Shown: positions 10,684 to 21,535 of the stretch, in pieces | How the letters are laid out: each line of letters begins with the position of its first letter | How positions within the stretch are numbered: position 1 is the first letter of the stretch | Source: Mucor racemosus | Lineage: Eukaryota; Mucoromycota; Mucoromycetes; Mucorales; Mucoraceae | NCBI GenBank assembly: GCA_027405735.1 | Contig: JAPEHQ010000005.1 | Coordinates: 1,984,001 to 2,048,000 of the forward strand | DNA: 64,000 bases | Direction of reading: 5' to 3' | The notes under the pieces: model-generated | Databases searched by the model: none | What the model was told of the DNA's origin: nothing | What the model saw: only the letters and a program-made list of their open reading frames with translations | Program-made: the position numbers and the translations under genes

Positions 10684-11624
10684 TTCATACAAATTTTTTA
10701 TCCAACTGTAAATAAGTTTTTAGAAGAACCCCAAAATAACAGTAAATTTCCTTGATTTCTTTATTTTCTTTTCTATATAAATCTCTCCTCTCTCTCTTTC
10801 TCTCTTTCTCTCTCTCGACTTACTCAATTTCCTCTACAAAAAATTGGAGTAAACAATGAACACAACAAAAACCATATAAAACCTTTATATTCACTCCCTA
10901 CCCCTTTTTTTTATTTAATTTTTTTTTTTTTTTTTTTTTTTTTGTAAAATTTGTATATATGATATGGATCAATTTCTCCTATCTTATGTATTTTTAATTT
11001 GGAAAAAATTGATTGATTCAATAAATATTATTAATTTATTATGATATTGTATTTTTATCGTTTTTCTACACTACTACTACCATTTGCAGCTTCGAATTTC
11101 TTATAGTTTGATATACAATATATTATAGTCTGATACAGATTTTCACTTAAAATTCAGATAAAATGGATGAAATGAGAATTGAGAATTGAGATTTAGATAT
11201 CTTCTAATAATAAAAATAGTTTTTATAACCTTTTTATTATAGAAGCTATGATAAATAATTGTGTTCCATAATATTTCATTGCTTTTCTTTCTAATCAATC
11301 AATCAATAAACCGCCCCATATATTCACTTTATAAAATAATATTTATTGGTTTTATTACACTCTATAATTGACGAACCATATTGATCTGCTGTAATACTTT
11401 TAAAAAAAAGCTACCAATTCATAAGTTAAAATGGATTTTGAAATTCTTTTTTTTATACGTATCTACTCGAGTAAAATTTAAATTCTATTATCATATAATA
11501 GTTTTCAATCTTCAGAATCGGAGCGTGCTCTCTATTCTATGACTAACCTCATAATAAACAATTTTTTAGGATATACCTCAGAGACCACAAAATAGATTTG
11601 AATTAATCGCATTATGTAGCTATT
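10684..11624. other. DHH1 3' flank and intergenic AT-rich DNA
   Basis: A CT-microsatellite at 10786-10817 and a run of about 23 T ending near 10943 follow DHH1, then an AATAAA at about 11019-11025 that may serve in polyadenylation. No gene is seen. Confidence 0.5.
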
Positions 11625-12665
11625 CCTGAATTCATGTTATATCTCATGAAAGGCTCAAAAACACGTAAAATCCAATGCTTTTTCCTTAAAAACTAGATCT
11701 CACTTTTCATCCCTGCTCAACTTTTTTTTTCACTAAATAACATCAAGATAAAATTATATGCCAATGTACCTGAGATGTTCAGCTTTAATCCAAAAATAAG
11801 TATCCGAAAATATCCTATTTTTTGCAGTTGGTATTAATTTTTCAGTGCTAATGTTTCAGATTTTTTACGCGTATTTCACTGCTAAAGGATTGAAAACTTT
11901 GAGGCTTCATATCTCCAGAAAACATTAAGCTATACTAACTTTTTCAATAATCAAACTTACTTGTTTTGAAGCGCTCTATAACATATTTGAATATATAGAA
12001 ATTCTGAACACATTTATTTTTTTTCATTTTTTTTAACATTTCTATAGTAGCATTCAAAATATTGGTTAAATTAAGCAACATTTTTTTTGCATTCATGTCA
12101 TTAAGCTCTTTTGGACCCAATTTAGAGTTTTTCAAAATATTAGTTTTTCGTGGAGATATCCTCAAAAATGTGTACAAAAAGGTACCTCCATTTCTAGCTT
12201 CCATTTTTCCCTTATATACCCTCATCCCAAATTCTGAACTTGAAAAAAAAATTGACAAAAATCTCATTTTCTCTACCAAAAATGCAGCTAGAAAATTTAA
12301 CAATAGCTTGATCGATAGATAAAATTTTTGCGCATTATCTCCATTATTTATATTTAAAATGTGTTTATAAAAAAGTAAGTGTATCTTCAAAAAACCTCCG
12401 AAATTTCAATCGTATTTTACTCAAACTTTAATATGAAACATTTGTCTAAGTTTTATCTAGATAAATGCAAAACCCAAAAGTGTAGAAAAAACATTTAATG
12501 TGTTAGTTCAACTTACTTTGAAGTTTATGAGCTATTAAACGAAGCTTGTTTTTTGTATCATTTGGAAGAATCGGGGGTTTGAACTCAGTTAATATAAACT
12601 GTAGGTTGTACAGAAAACTATTACTTTGACTATCTTGCTGAAAAATAAATACTTCCTGCTAAAAG
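11625..12665 (-). repeat. R1 repeat, copy A
   Basis: This is one of three copies of a repeat of about 1 kb (others 30960-32010 and 55029-56815). Read on the minus strand it contains a frame open from 12390 to 11944 (TTG codon first, no ATG) with the core RMRVYKGKMEARNGGTFLYT shared, with slight changes, by the other copies (here the first residue of that core is Gly). The 3' portion (GAAACATTAGCACTGAAAAA and ACATCTCAGGTACATTG words) also matches the other copies. No terminal repeats were recognised. Confidence 0.8.
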
Positions 12666-13617
12666 AAGAGGCGACGTAGATTTTAACTGAAATTATCTTA
12701 TGTGCACAAAATAAAGGTGGTATATTTGAGCAAACTTTGTTGAAGTCACTTAAAAAGTGCTATAAAGTAATCTGATTGTAAGGCATGTATGTATTATCAC
12801 TCAATTTGAGTAGAGTTTAATCAATGAATTAACAACTAAATACACCTTTCGTGCATAAGATAGTAACTGCTTTAAATTAATACACCTTTTATTATGTAAA
12901 ATCCGGATACGATTTTATACCAAGCAAATATAGCGTCTCTCCAGCTTCATTCTGTTCAACAAATTAGCTTTTGTCAGAAATAATTTATTGTGCAACCTAA
13001 AACGCATTTGATTTGCAAAAACTTCAAATAATAAAACAAAAACCAAAAGTCTTTATTATATGATAAGCTTATAATTAGATATTTACCAGCTTGTTTTTCC
13101 ATTCAAAAAATATGGTTTCGACAAAAAAATAGTTGCAAACACCAAAGATCCATGATGCAAAGATTCCAATAATCTAAATAACAAACATCGAGGAGCCGAG
13201 GAGCCCAAGATTAAATACTCATTATCATTATGTACACAGAATTAATCTATATAGAGAGATATTTAGATATATACACTTCTCAAATGATATATATTACAGC
13301 ATGTTTATTTTTCAGTCCAAACATTATCGTGTTTGTTAATAATAATTAATTGTAGAGCGTATAAGGAACCACAGCAGTGACTCCGTCCTGGTAGGATACC
13401 CATTATTAAATGAAATTAATGTATCTATGCTTACGTTTAAATGATTAAAATTGTCTATAAAAAAATCGTCTCACATAATATCCCGTTTTCTGGATCTTAC
13501 TTTAGAACAATAAGGACAATCAAGAATGTTACCACAGATCAGTTAGCTGACTTCTTATCAATAAGGATTACAAATCAAAAGGTTTATTATCTTACAAAAT
13601 AACCGGTGGATGAAACA
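12666..13617. other. Intergenic AT-rich DNA, nothing recognised
   Basis: Between repeat R1 copy A and R2 copy P. No open frame of note, no tRNA-like fold and no clear match to the other repeats was seen. Confidence 0.4.
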
Positions 13618-15290
13618 CTATTTTAGCTTACGATTGTCAGCTGTAAAAAGATTTGTTTTCAGATATAGCCACAACAATCAATACTATGGTTATTAGGCAA
13701 GACATTAGATTATTATTTTTTGCTTATTTCTATATTATTTGAAATTTTATCACTTTTCTGGAACATTTCGTGGGTTTGCAGCCAGTTTTAGCTTTTCATT
13801 GACTAAATATAATAAATATTATTGCCTTCGATTTGATCTGGTAATAAAGAAGTACGTCCAACAATACAATAGTAAATAATAATGTTTTATCTTAGAATGC
13901 GGTCAAATGAACATTTCAGTCCCTTATGTTAGCATGCGTATTCAGATGAAAGAAAGGAATACCAGTTTGATAGTCTGATATACCTTATCAAACAGTGAAT
14001 ATATCCTTGGAATATGAAAACGAAAAGAGAGAAACAACACACTTAGAAAAGGATTTTTAAGGTTTTACATTATTTAGCGCAATTAAACCCCTGATTAATT
14101 GCACATTTCAGCCAATGTAAAAGCAGCATTACAGCACATGAACCATAAACTAAACAAAATAGGCAATATATGTTATCATAGAAACTGATGTGAACTACTG
14201 GCAGTCTTTCACACATCAAATTGAATTAGTAATGAATAACATGAATCTGGTGTGAGAACCAAGATCATGAAATATAGAAACTTAACTATAATTTAAAATC
14301 ACAAACAACAATTATAGATAATTGTATAACCTGAATTAGTAATTGCTGATCCCTTTTCCCATCAGCTTTAAAACCAAGAAGATCAAATTACTGCATTAGT
14401 AATTTGAATTAGACATTTAATATAAATACCACAACGATCCATCGAGTAGATGAATCGTTGCTTTACTTTATACCTTTAATAAACTTAGAAGAGTTATAAT
14501 TGTATTTCCCATCGCTTTTTTATAATTACGTTTTTGTAGCAGAAACATGCATTTCTCAACCAGAAAAACTGTCTGTCATATCATACATTCATTAAAAAAT
14601 TGCAAAAGCGAACCGGTAGAGCAGTGTCATAATCGAGCATAGCAATAATATCGAACGGCTAAGTCTTTTACATTATGGTATATCTAAGTTTTCAGTAAAA
14701 AGGCGTTCTTTTTCAACTTTTCTTATATTTAACCATGTACGGTCTGAAAACTCAGACTTTGTAGCGGAAATTTTTGGGACTCATTTTATCCTTACCAACA
14801 CTCATGATTTTGATCAAAAAACAGAAAAATCAAATTTTGATACCAAAATTAACGTTTAAATATACTACATTGTGAGACAAAATTGTAGCCATAGCTAATA
14901 CACATTTTATAAAAGCTTAATATTAAATGTTAAGTAATGAAACTTTGTACTTTTGGACCAAAAACGGTTTTTTGATTAAAGGATTTTCATGTAATACTTT
15001 ACAATAAAAATGTTTGTTATTTTTTATTGAGCAAATAGAGCGCTAAATTCTCTATATGTGTATATTTTTTGTTTTTATAATTGGTAGTATAATTAACTCT
15101 AGATTTGCAAAATCAGAAAGAAAAAATTTGAAAAATGTCAAAATTGATGGTCTGGACAAAAATAATTTTCTAAATTAATATTCCGCTTATAAGCCCTGTA
15201 AGTCCTAAAAATAAGAAATTTTTCGATATTTGGGAACTTTTCAAGAATTTACGATGCGGTACCCCCTTGACTCAAGCTTATTACTTATTA
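13618..15290 (+). repeat. R2 repeat, copy P (interrupted by a solo LTR)
   Basis: The copy runs from TATTTTAGCTTACGATTGTC to the shared 3' end CTTGACTCAAGCTTA. It is collinear with copy Q (18210-20350) except for the LTR at 14186-14541 present only here. It lacks the 5' kilobase of the family (the 72-codon ORF region). It is non-coding. Confidence 0.85.
14186..14541. mobile_element. Solo LTR, 356 bp, with 5-bp target duplication
   Basis: Compared with the other R2 copies, 356 bp are inserted that begin TGATGTGAAC and end GTAGCA, flanked by GAAAC on both sides (14181-14185 and 14542-14546). TG...CA ends plus a 5-bp duplication are typical of LTR-retrotransposon insertions reduced to a solo LTR. 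It contains a TATA-like run (ATATAAATACC) and an AATAAA. Confidence 0.8.
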
Positions 15291-15592
15291 CTACAGTATA
15301 TTACTAAAAACTTTTTAGAAACAAGCGCCTCATTTTTTTTTTTACATAACTTTTTTTCTTTTTCAATTGTGGTGATTCAGTCATATACACCCAAATAATT
15401 TATATATAATCGAAAGTGCTGATAGAATTATTATAATCAATAGGATTTATTTTTTGAATTAGGGAATGTTAATGAAAAGCTATTTGATATTGCGTCAAAA
15501 ATAAAACCTGTACATCGACCTGCTTGGGATGGTCAATAGATGAGATGCATATAAAGAATGTTGAAAAGTTGGAATAATAAATATATGGCTGA
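15291..15592. other. Intergenic spacer between R2 copy P and the orphan gene
   Basis: About 300 bp of AT-rich DNA downstream of the orphan PD...EAK gene. No feature is recognised apart from T-rich tracts. Confidence 0.5.
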
Positions 15593-16482
15593 TCAATGTC
15601 CAAATCGTAAAACACATTGCCGGGTACTATCTTGACTTGAATCGATAATGGTATCCAAACTCATTTGGGTTTCTTTGTATCTTGAATGAATAATATCGGG
15701 GTGTTGGGATTTTTTACAAGTATTCCAAAAGATATGACTGACCATGAGTAACTTTTGGATATTGATAAGGGTAAAGAATGATGGCAAGTCTTCTAACGAC
15801 TGGGGGAAGCGGACGTGCGCGATTTCCTTAAACGTGTATATACCCTTTTCAGCTACTTGATTAAGATAGAATGTCACATTAAATCCTAGAAGTATTATGA
15901 CGCGTTAAGCTATTTGTTCTTCTTTCTCTTTTCAGATAATTTACCATGTATTTGGAAAGCGAGGACACCATCAAGTTTGTGGACATCAATCGCATTTTTA
16001 GTAAATATCTCCAAACGAAGAGTGTCTAGACATAAAAGCTTACTACAGGAGCCTTGTTGGATTTTGGCTTCACCAAACCCTAAACTACTTCCAAAGGCCA
16101 ATTGTTTTTTTTCACTGACTACGGAATCAGGTCGGGAATTGCCATTTTCATTAGGTATTGCATCTGTCCAACGGAAATGGATAAATCGTTTAGGATCACT
16201 AATTAAATATGAAAGCATTGGATCGAAGTAGGTACTCCATAGTTCAGTTTCACTCAGTTGTTTATAATCATTAAGTGGTGTGTTGGGTAGTTTGTTGATC
16301 CTTGATTCAAACCACAAATAGGATTAGTAAATTTATCTTTTTATAAACCTTTATCCGTCGTTGCATTCAACTTACAGATTGGCAGTGCCCATAAGTAGCC
16401 GCTTTGGTCCATAGTTCATTCTTGCAGCCAGAGTAAGTACGTCAAGGTTACTGTTCAAGTCTGCCAAGGTTGGATTAGACAT
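15593..16482 (-). CDS. Orphan protein with PD...EAK signature (nuclease-like?)
   Basis: Exons 16482-16376, 16300-15945 and 15885-15593 keep frame and give 251 residues. The first intron has a good donor (GTAAGT) but uses AATCAAG as acceptor. An upstream exon is possible, because the frame stays open through EGPSMSNP to a CCTAG acceptor near 16518. I do not recognise a characterised family. Visible elements are P93-D94 and E113-A-K115 separated by a beta-like stretch (SLGFGEAK), with an upstream helical glutamate (E55). That spacing fits a PD-(D/E)XK nuclease-type core. A helix-rich part with hydrophobic strands (DGVLAFQIHGFNVTFYLNQV) follows. The gene sits alone between repeat blocks, which fits a member of a dispersed or selfish family. 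The function is inferred weakly. Confidence 0.55.
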
Positions 16483-16559
16483 GCTGGGACCTTCTGGGAC
16501 AGGTGTATTAACAAAGAACTAGGCTTAAGGTAAATATTATCACTGTATGTTATCTTTTC

Positions 16560-16735
16560 CTACATATTTAATCCCAAAAAAATAAAAATGTATTTCGTAC
16601 CAAAAAAAAAATAATTTGTCCCAACTTCTATTTTCAAACCGTACCAAAAATAAAATAAAGTGTGCCAAATTTATTTTGGAGTCGTACCAAAAAAAAATTA
16701 AGCCGTACCAAAAAAAAAATCAAACGTACCAATTA
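16560..16735. repeat. Degenerate CGTACCAAAAAA tandem repeat
   Basis: Five or more imperfect copies of a unit built on GTACC followed by 6-10 A, spaced 25-45 bp apart, lie just upstream of the orphan gene. This could be a slipped A-rich minisatellite; no function is apparent. Confidence 0.6.
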
Positions 16736-16749
16736 AGACTAAAAACCTG

Positions 16750-17100
16750 TATTAAACCGTTAGATTTGTTTGATAGTAATCTATGGATTGAAATGGATCA
16801 ATCATAATTTAACCGTTCTTGCAGAGCTTGTGAGTTGCCTTATTTCAATGCTGCGCTAAATGTGCTTGTTGGATGTTGATTTAATAGCTACTTGATTGAT
16901 TAACCGCTGGGATGAAATAATATGGTGTCATAATTGAGGCCTAAGCGTCTTTGGTAATTACTAGATTAAACTTATTACGCTAGCAGTTTCTTATATCCGA
17001 TATCAAGACTTTTAACTTCAATACTACATGTCGTAGTCAATAGATTGTAAGATGTACTGATACTGTAGAAGATGATAACATATGGTACTTGATGGTATCA
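16750..17100 (+). repeat. R3 repeat, copy 2
   Basis: It matches 463-790 along its whole length in the same orientation. The sequence after TACTTGATGG diverges from copy 1, marking the boundary of the unit. It is non-coding. Confidence 0.75.
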
Positions 17101-17642
17101 CACAACATAGTATATAATTCATATTTTTGCCAATGGTCACTCTTCCAAAAAAAAGCCGAACAATCTCCGGAAGCGGCCATCTAATGATATTTCCAAGCTT
17201 TAAATCTCTAGAGAAAATTACCGGACAGCCCGGACGTGGTTGTTTAAATACAGTATTTCAAGCAGCTATAAGATGCAGGTATCAAAATTTCATATAAAAA
17301 TTAAGATTCAACTGTATTGCTATTAATTATACAAAGGCTTATTTTAAGTAAAGCATAAATACAACCTACAGTGCAACATTATTAGTCTAATAACGGAGTT
17401 AACTTGAAAAGTATAAGATGATACAACCGGATTCAAAAAAAAGTCCATAAAATCACAAATTTAAAGGATTTATATATAAACGAACTACGGCCGACCTGTG
17501 CTGCACATTATAACCTGATGAGTTGTTGCGCACAACACTGAATAATGGCTAAAAGGAAAACAAGATGCACATGGGCATAACAAAAGAAACTGCACACGAG
17601 AATAACGAAAAGCCTGTATGTGCAGAGTTATAGATTCTGTCC

Positions 17643-17861
17643 ATGTGCATGACATCAATCCCATGTGTGCATAACAGTAGAATTGCCCATAAGAATATCA
17701 TTAATCCCTATTTGTGTATAATAATAAAATCTGACCGTGAGCATAATGAGCTGATCGCATGGGCACAAGTTGGTTTGTACATGAGCATCATGCCGTTCTC
17801 AAAATTTCATTGCATTTTTTACTGGAATAATGGGTTTTTAAATTACATTTGCTTTTATTAA
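17643..17861 (+). CDS. Small ORF (72 codons) inside R2, conserved in copy R
   Basis: An ATG-initiated frame of 72 codons starts MCMTSIPCVHNSRIAHKNI and ends NNGFLNYICFY. The equivalent ORF in copy R (50195-49977, minus strand) has the same length and about ten changed residues, with no indel. In copy T the frame is broken. It may be a chance open frame kept because the copies are young, or a real micro-protein of the element. There is no recognisable domain. Confidence 0.25.
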   Translation: MCMTSIPCVHNSRIAHKNIINPYLCIIIKSDREHNELIAWAQVGLYMSIMPFSKFHCIFYWNNGFLNYICFY

Positions 17862-18631
17862 TATACATTATAGTTACAGTATAGACAATACAATTCAATT
17901 CATTGTTGGTGTAGAGCAATACATCATACAACTGCCAATATCTTTACTATTATTATTATTTTTACAAAGGATTGCTGTCGAGCCGAGCTTATACTATTAA
18001 ATTTGGCGGGCAGAAGAACCCGACACGACACTAATACTATTGTTTGTAAATACATTTATAATAGCTATAATGTTTACAGAAACGATGGTTTTTGCTCGAG
18101 CATAAACCTAAATAACACTTATTGCTTAAATTTATATGCTAGCCAAATCTATGTTGTGGATGTTACTTTATCATACATAAAATTTAAACAAATTAAACTT
18201 CTTTAAACTTACTATTTTAGTTTACGATTGTCAGCTATAAAAAGATTTGCTTCAAGTATAGTTACGATCAAAACTATGGTTATTATACAAGACATTAGAT
18301 TATTCTTTTTTTTTGTTTCTATATCATTTGAAATTTTATCACTTTCTGCAACATTTTGTGAGTTTGTAGCCAGTTCTAGCTTTTCATTGAGTAAATATAA
18401 ATATCATTGTCTTCGATTTGATCTGATAATCAAGAAATACGTCCAACAATACAGTAGTAAATAATGATATTTAATCTCACAGTAGAATGCGGTTAAATGA
18501 AAATATTAGCCTCCAATATATATAACATCTACTATCTATATTAAAAATATTAGTCCCTTATGTTAGCATGCGTATTCAGATAAAAGAAACGAATACAAGC
18601 TTAATAGTCTGATACACCTTATCAAACGGTG

Positions 18632-19067
18632 TGTGGATTACATCCATTTCATCTGTGTGTCTAACTTGAATTGCCACTGGGATGTCTGGGATAAATCAGG
18701 AACCACTTTGATTTGACATGTCTGATTGATACAGCAAGTAATCTTATAACCGAGATGTGGATCCTAGCAAATTATAATTATTGACCTAAATCATAATAAA
18801 TACACCATTATTCAATACGGCCTGATTTCATCCATGATGATAAAATCAGGACCTAAAGATATCGAGTAGATTATGGAAATGGCATGTTCCTATTTGTTCT
18901 CATTGATCTATAATATAGATTAGAAATTGTGTATAAATAGAAGGACATCTTCCTTTCAAAGAAGAGTCAATTAAGCTCTACTTGATAATAAAACCCTAAC
19001 GTTATCGAGTCGAATTCCTATTGTTTTTTTATACTTTTTTTCCGTGAATATTTCTACCTGTTCCACA
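18632..19067. mobile_element. Solo LTR, 436 bp, with 5-bp target duplication
   Basis: The insertion begins TGTGGATTAC and ends GTTCCACA, so the tips form the inverted repeat TGTGGA/TCCACA. It is flanked by CGGTG on both sides (18627-18631 and 19068-19072). Copies P, R and S have the uninterrupted site. Near the 3' half it has a TATA box (GTGTATAAATAG) and an AATAAAA motif, as expected of an LTR promoter and polyadenylation signal. Confidence 0.9.
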
Positions 19068-19271
19068 CGGTGAATATATCCTTGGAATATAAAAACAAAA
19101 AGAGAGAAACAACACACTTAGAAAAGGATTTTCAAGGCTTTATATTATTTAGCGCAATTAAAACCCTGCAAAATTGCACATTTCAGCCAATGTAAAAGCA
19201 GCATTACAGTACATGAACCATAAACTACTAAACAAAATAGGCAATATATGTATCATAGAAACATGAATTTT

Positions 19272-19619
19272 TGTTACGCCAGGAGATTATATCAATCTCA
19301 AAGCTAAAATATGTACTAAATCATTTAATAAAAATAAAGGAAAACTGTTATAAAATGAAAGAGCACACTAAAACTAAAGAACTTTATTATAAGATCGAAC
19401 CATCTTCTTTTATATTCACATTCTCTAATTATATGACCTGTTTAAATGAGTCTATTTATATATATACATATATCCAATCAAATCTAGGTGACACACACTA
19501 GTTCCATATTCCTGCATACACGGAGCTTCATAACATAATACACAGCAATGTAGAACTTAACATATCAAAGTGTGTCGTAATCTTAACCAAGGAATGCACC
19601 CAGATCTGTGGATGCAACA
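19272..19619. mobile_element. Solo LTR, 348 bp, near-identical flanks
   Basis: The insertion begins TGTTACGCCAGG and ends GGATGCAACA, is absent from copies P, R and S, and is flanked by ATTTT and ATTTC (a 5-bp duplication with one difference). TGTT...AACA tips and a TATA-like run (TATTTATATATATAC) support an LTR. It lies within about 20 bp of the position at which copies P and S also carry insertions. Confidence 0.7.
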
Positions 19620-20492
19620 ATTTCTCTACCAGAAAAACCGTCTGTCATATCATACATCCATTAAAACATTGCAAACGCGTGCCCGTAGAGCAACGCCGTA
19701 ATTGAGCATAGCAAGATTGAACAGCTAAGTCTACTATGGTATATCTAAGTTTTAAATAAAAAGCATTTTTCAACTTTTCTTATATTTAACCACGTACGGT
19801 CTGAAAATTCAGACTTTGTAGCGGACATTTTCGGGGATCATTTTATCCTTACCAACACTCATGATTTTGATCAAAAAACAGAAAAATCAAATTTTGATAC
19901 CAAAATCAACGTTTAAATATACTACATTATGAGAGAAAATTGTAGCTATGACTAATATATATTTTATAAAAGCTTAATATTAAATGTTAAGTAATGAAAA
20001 TTTGTACTTTTCCCCCAAAAACGGGATTTTGGTTAAAGGATTTTCATGTAATATTTTACAATAAAAATGTTTGTTATTTTTTATTGAGCAAATAGAGCGC
20101 TAAATTCTCTACATGTGTATATTTTTTGTTTTTATAATTGGTAGTATAATTAACTCTAGATTTGCAAAATCAGAAAAAAAAATTTAAAAAATGTCAAAAT
20201 TGATGGTCTGGACAAAAATAATTTTCTAAATTAATATTCCGTTTATTAGCCTTGTAAGTCTTAAAAATAAGAGATTTATAATATTTGACAACTTTTTTGA
20301 AGAATTTACAATGCTGTACCCACTTGATTCAAGCTTATCGCTGTAAATCATTATACATGTTATTATTGTGTGGTAGTCTGTGGGTATATTTACTACACCA
20401 AAATTAATACAAAAAAGAAACATCCTTTGTATTTGCCTTTTCACCCTTGTTTCTCTTCTTTTACCCACTTTAAATCAACAGCAAAAGGTTCA

Positions 20493-20771
20493 ATGGCCCC
20501 GAAAGGTATTTATATTCACATGAAAGATTTACAATCTCTCTCTTTTGGGTATATCCCGCAGATGGTAGAGAGTGCATGGTTTTTGATAGCTCGATTACTA
20601 TTTAGTATACAGTAGGTGTACAAACAAACAAACAAAGAAACCTGTATTCCAATTCATTCTATTCTATTTTAGCTCTCGTTTTCCCATAGCTGGTGGGAAC
20701 AGATGAACCTTCACTTTCTCGTAGTTGTTCCTGTCAGTATCATTGTGATTCAATTCACTTTGAGAAGCTAA
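20493..20771 (+). CDS. Small spliced membrane protein (66 residues)
   Basis: Exon 20493-20611 (ATG GCC CCG) joins to 20690-20771 across a 78-bp intron (GTAGGT...CCATAG) to give 66 residues. Only the second of two possible acceptors keeps a frame that makes sense. The protein has two hydrophobic helices: FGYIPQMVESAWFLIARLLFSI and, after HWWEQMN, a stretch LHFLVVVPVSIIVIQFTL ending RS. There is no cleavable signal. An AATAAA-like signal follows at 20824. I do not recognise the family; size and topology would fit a small ER or mitochondrial membrane subunit. Repeat R2 copy Q ends only about 110 bp upstream of the ATG, so part of the promoter may be repeat-derived. Confidence 0.6.
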
Positions 20772-21535
20772 GAAGAGTTCCTTTTTTTTTTAGCAATAAG
20801 ATAAATGAAAACTCCTTTTTAACAATAAAATTTGTCTTTTATAAATATAAACGTCCTGTTATAAAGAGTATTATTTGATTTATATACGCACATAGATATT
20901 AAATTGGTTTACATACCAAATATAAAAGATGAATTGATTGTATTATTGTAATCTTTAATAATAATAGCCCCCACTGGGAAGCTTGTTTGCATGCATATAC
21001 TATGTGCAGTTTCTGTTATTGCTGTCTGAATGATCTCATTAAAGATATCAAGCTTTCACATAGTGGCTTCCATTATTTGCTGCAATCAACGCTTGAGTAA
21101 ACATCTGCTTATTTTGCTTTTGAACCCCAAGTATATGAAGATATCAGCATTTCAAACTATAGATGTTAAATGAAACAAATCAAGTTATGATCCAATCAGT
21201 AAACAATGACACCAACAGGTTATGAATACCATAAAATTACAATTCAAGCAGTTTTATCAAAGAAAAAAAAAAAGAAAATGATAACTGAATAACTTAGAAG
21301 ATGATTATTGTCTTTATCAGATTGATAATATTAGATTTACACAGCTTGAAAACTTTTTAAAGTGCATCATTTTTCAACATTTTTATAGCTGAGCTTTTAA
21401 AATTAAATTGATCATAAAAATACAAAATCATAGCAAATGTTGCCAATGATTCTGCTTTTATAAATATACATTGGTTTTTTTCACATCTTGTGCGTTTCTC
21501 TTTCCAGTTAATCTTTATTTTTCATATAAATCAAA
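20772..21535. other. Intergenic, no gene recognised
   Basis: 764 bp of AT-rich DNA upstream of the 227-residue protein. A pyrimidine-rich stretch (CTTGTGCGTTTCTCTTTCCAG) at 21487-21507 just before the ATG looks like a leader or a possible 3' splice site of an upstream 5' UTR intron. Confidence 0.45.

Larger units (their letters stand above)
17487..20385 (+). repeat. R2 repeat, copy Q (most complete, two nested LTRs)
   Basis: This is the longest copy of the R2 family. The 5' end, at ACGGCCGACCTGTGC, is shared with copy T (reverse strand, about 47575). It then holds a segment rich in CATGTGCAT words, the 72-codon ORF (17643-17861), the region shared with copy P, and the 3' end at about 20350-20385. 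Without the two LTR insertions (18632-19067 and 19272-19619) the element is about 2.1 kb. No transposase or reverse transcriptase motif and no long terminal repeats of its own were found. Confidence 0.85.

Noticed and set aside
19271..19501. 76-codon ORF after the nested LTR start
   Set aside because: It starts with a non-ATG codon, lies wholly within the 348-bp LTR and has no counterpart in other R2 copies.
17487..20385. R2 as an LTR retrotransposon of its own
   Set aside because: The start and end of copy Q do not repeat each other and no polyprotein motif is present; the LTRs inside it are later insertions because other copies have empty sites.
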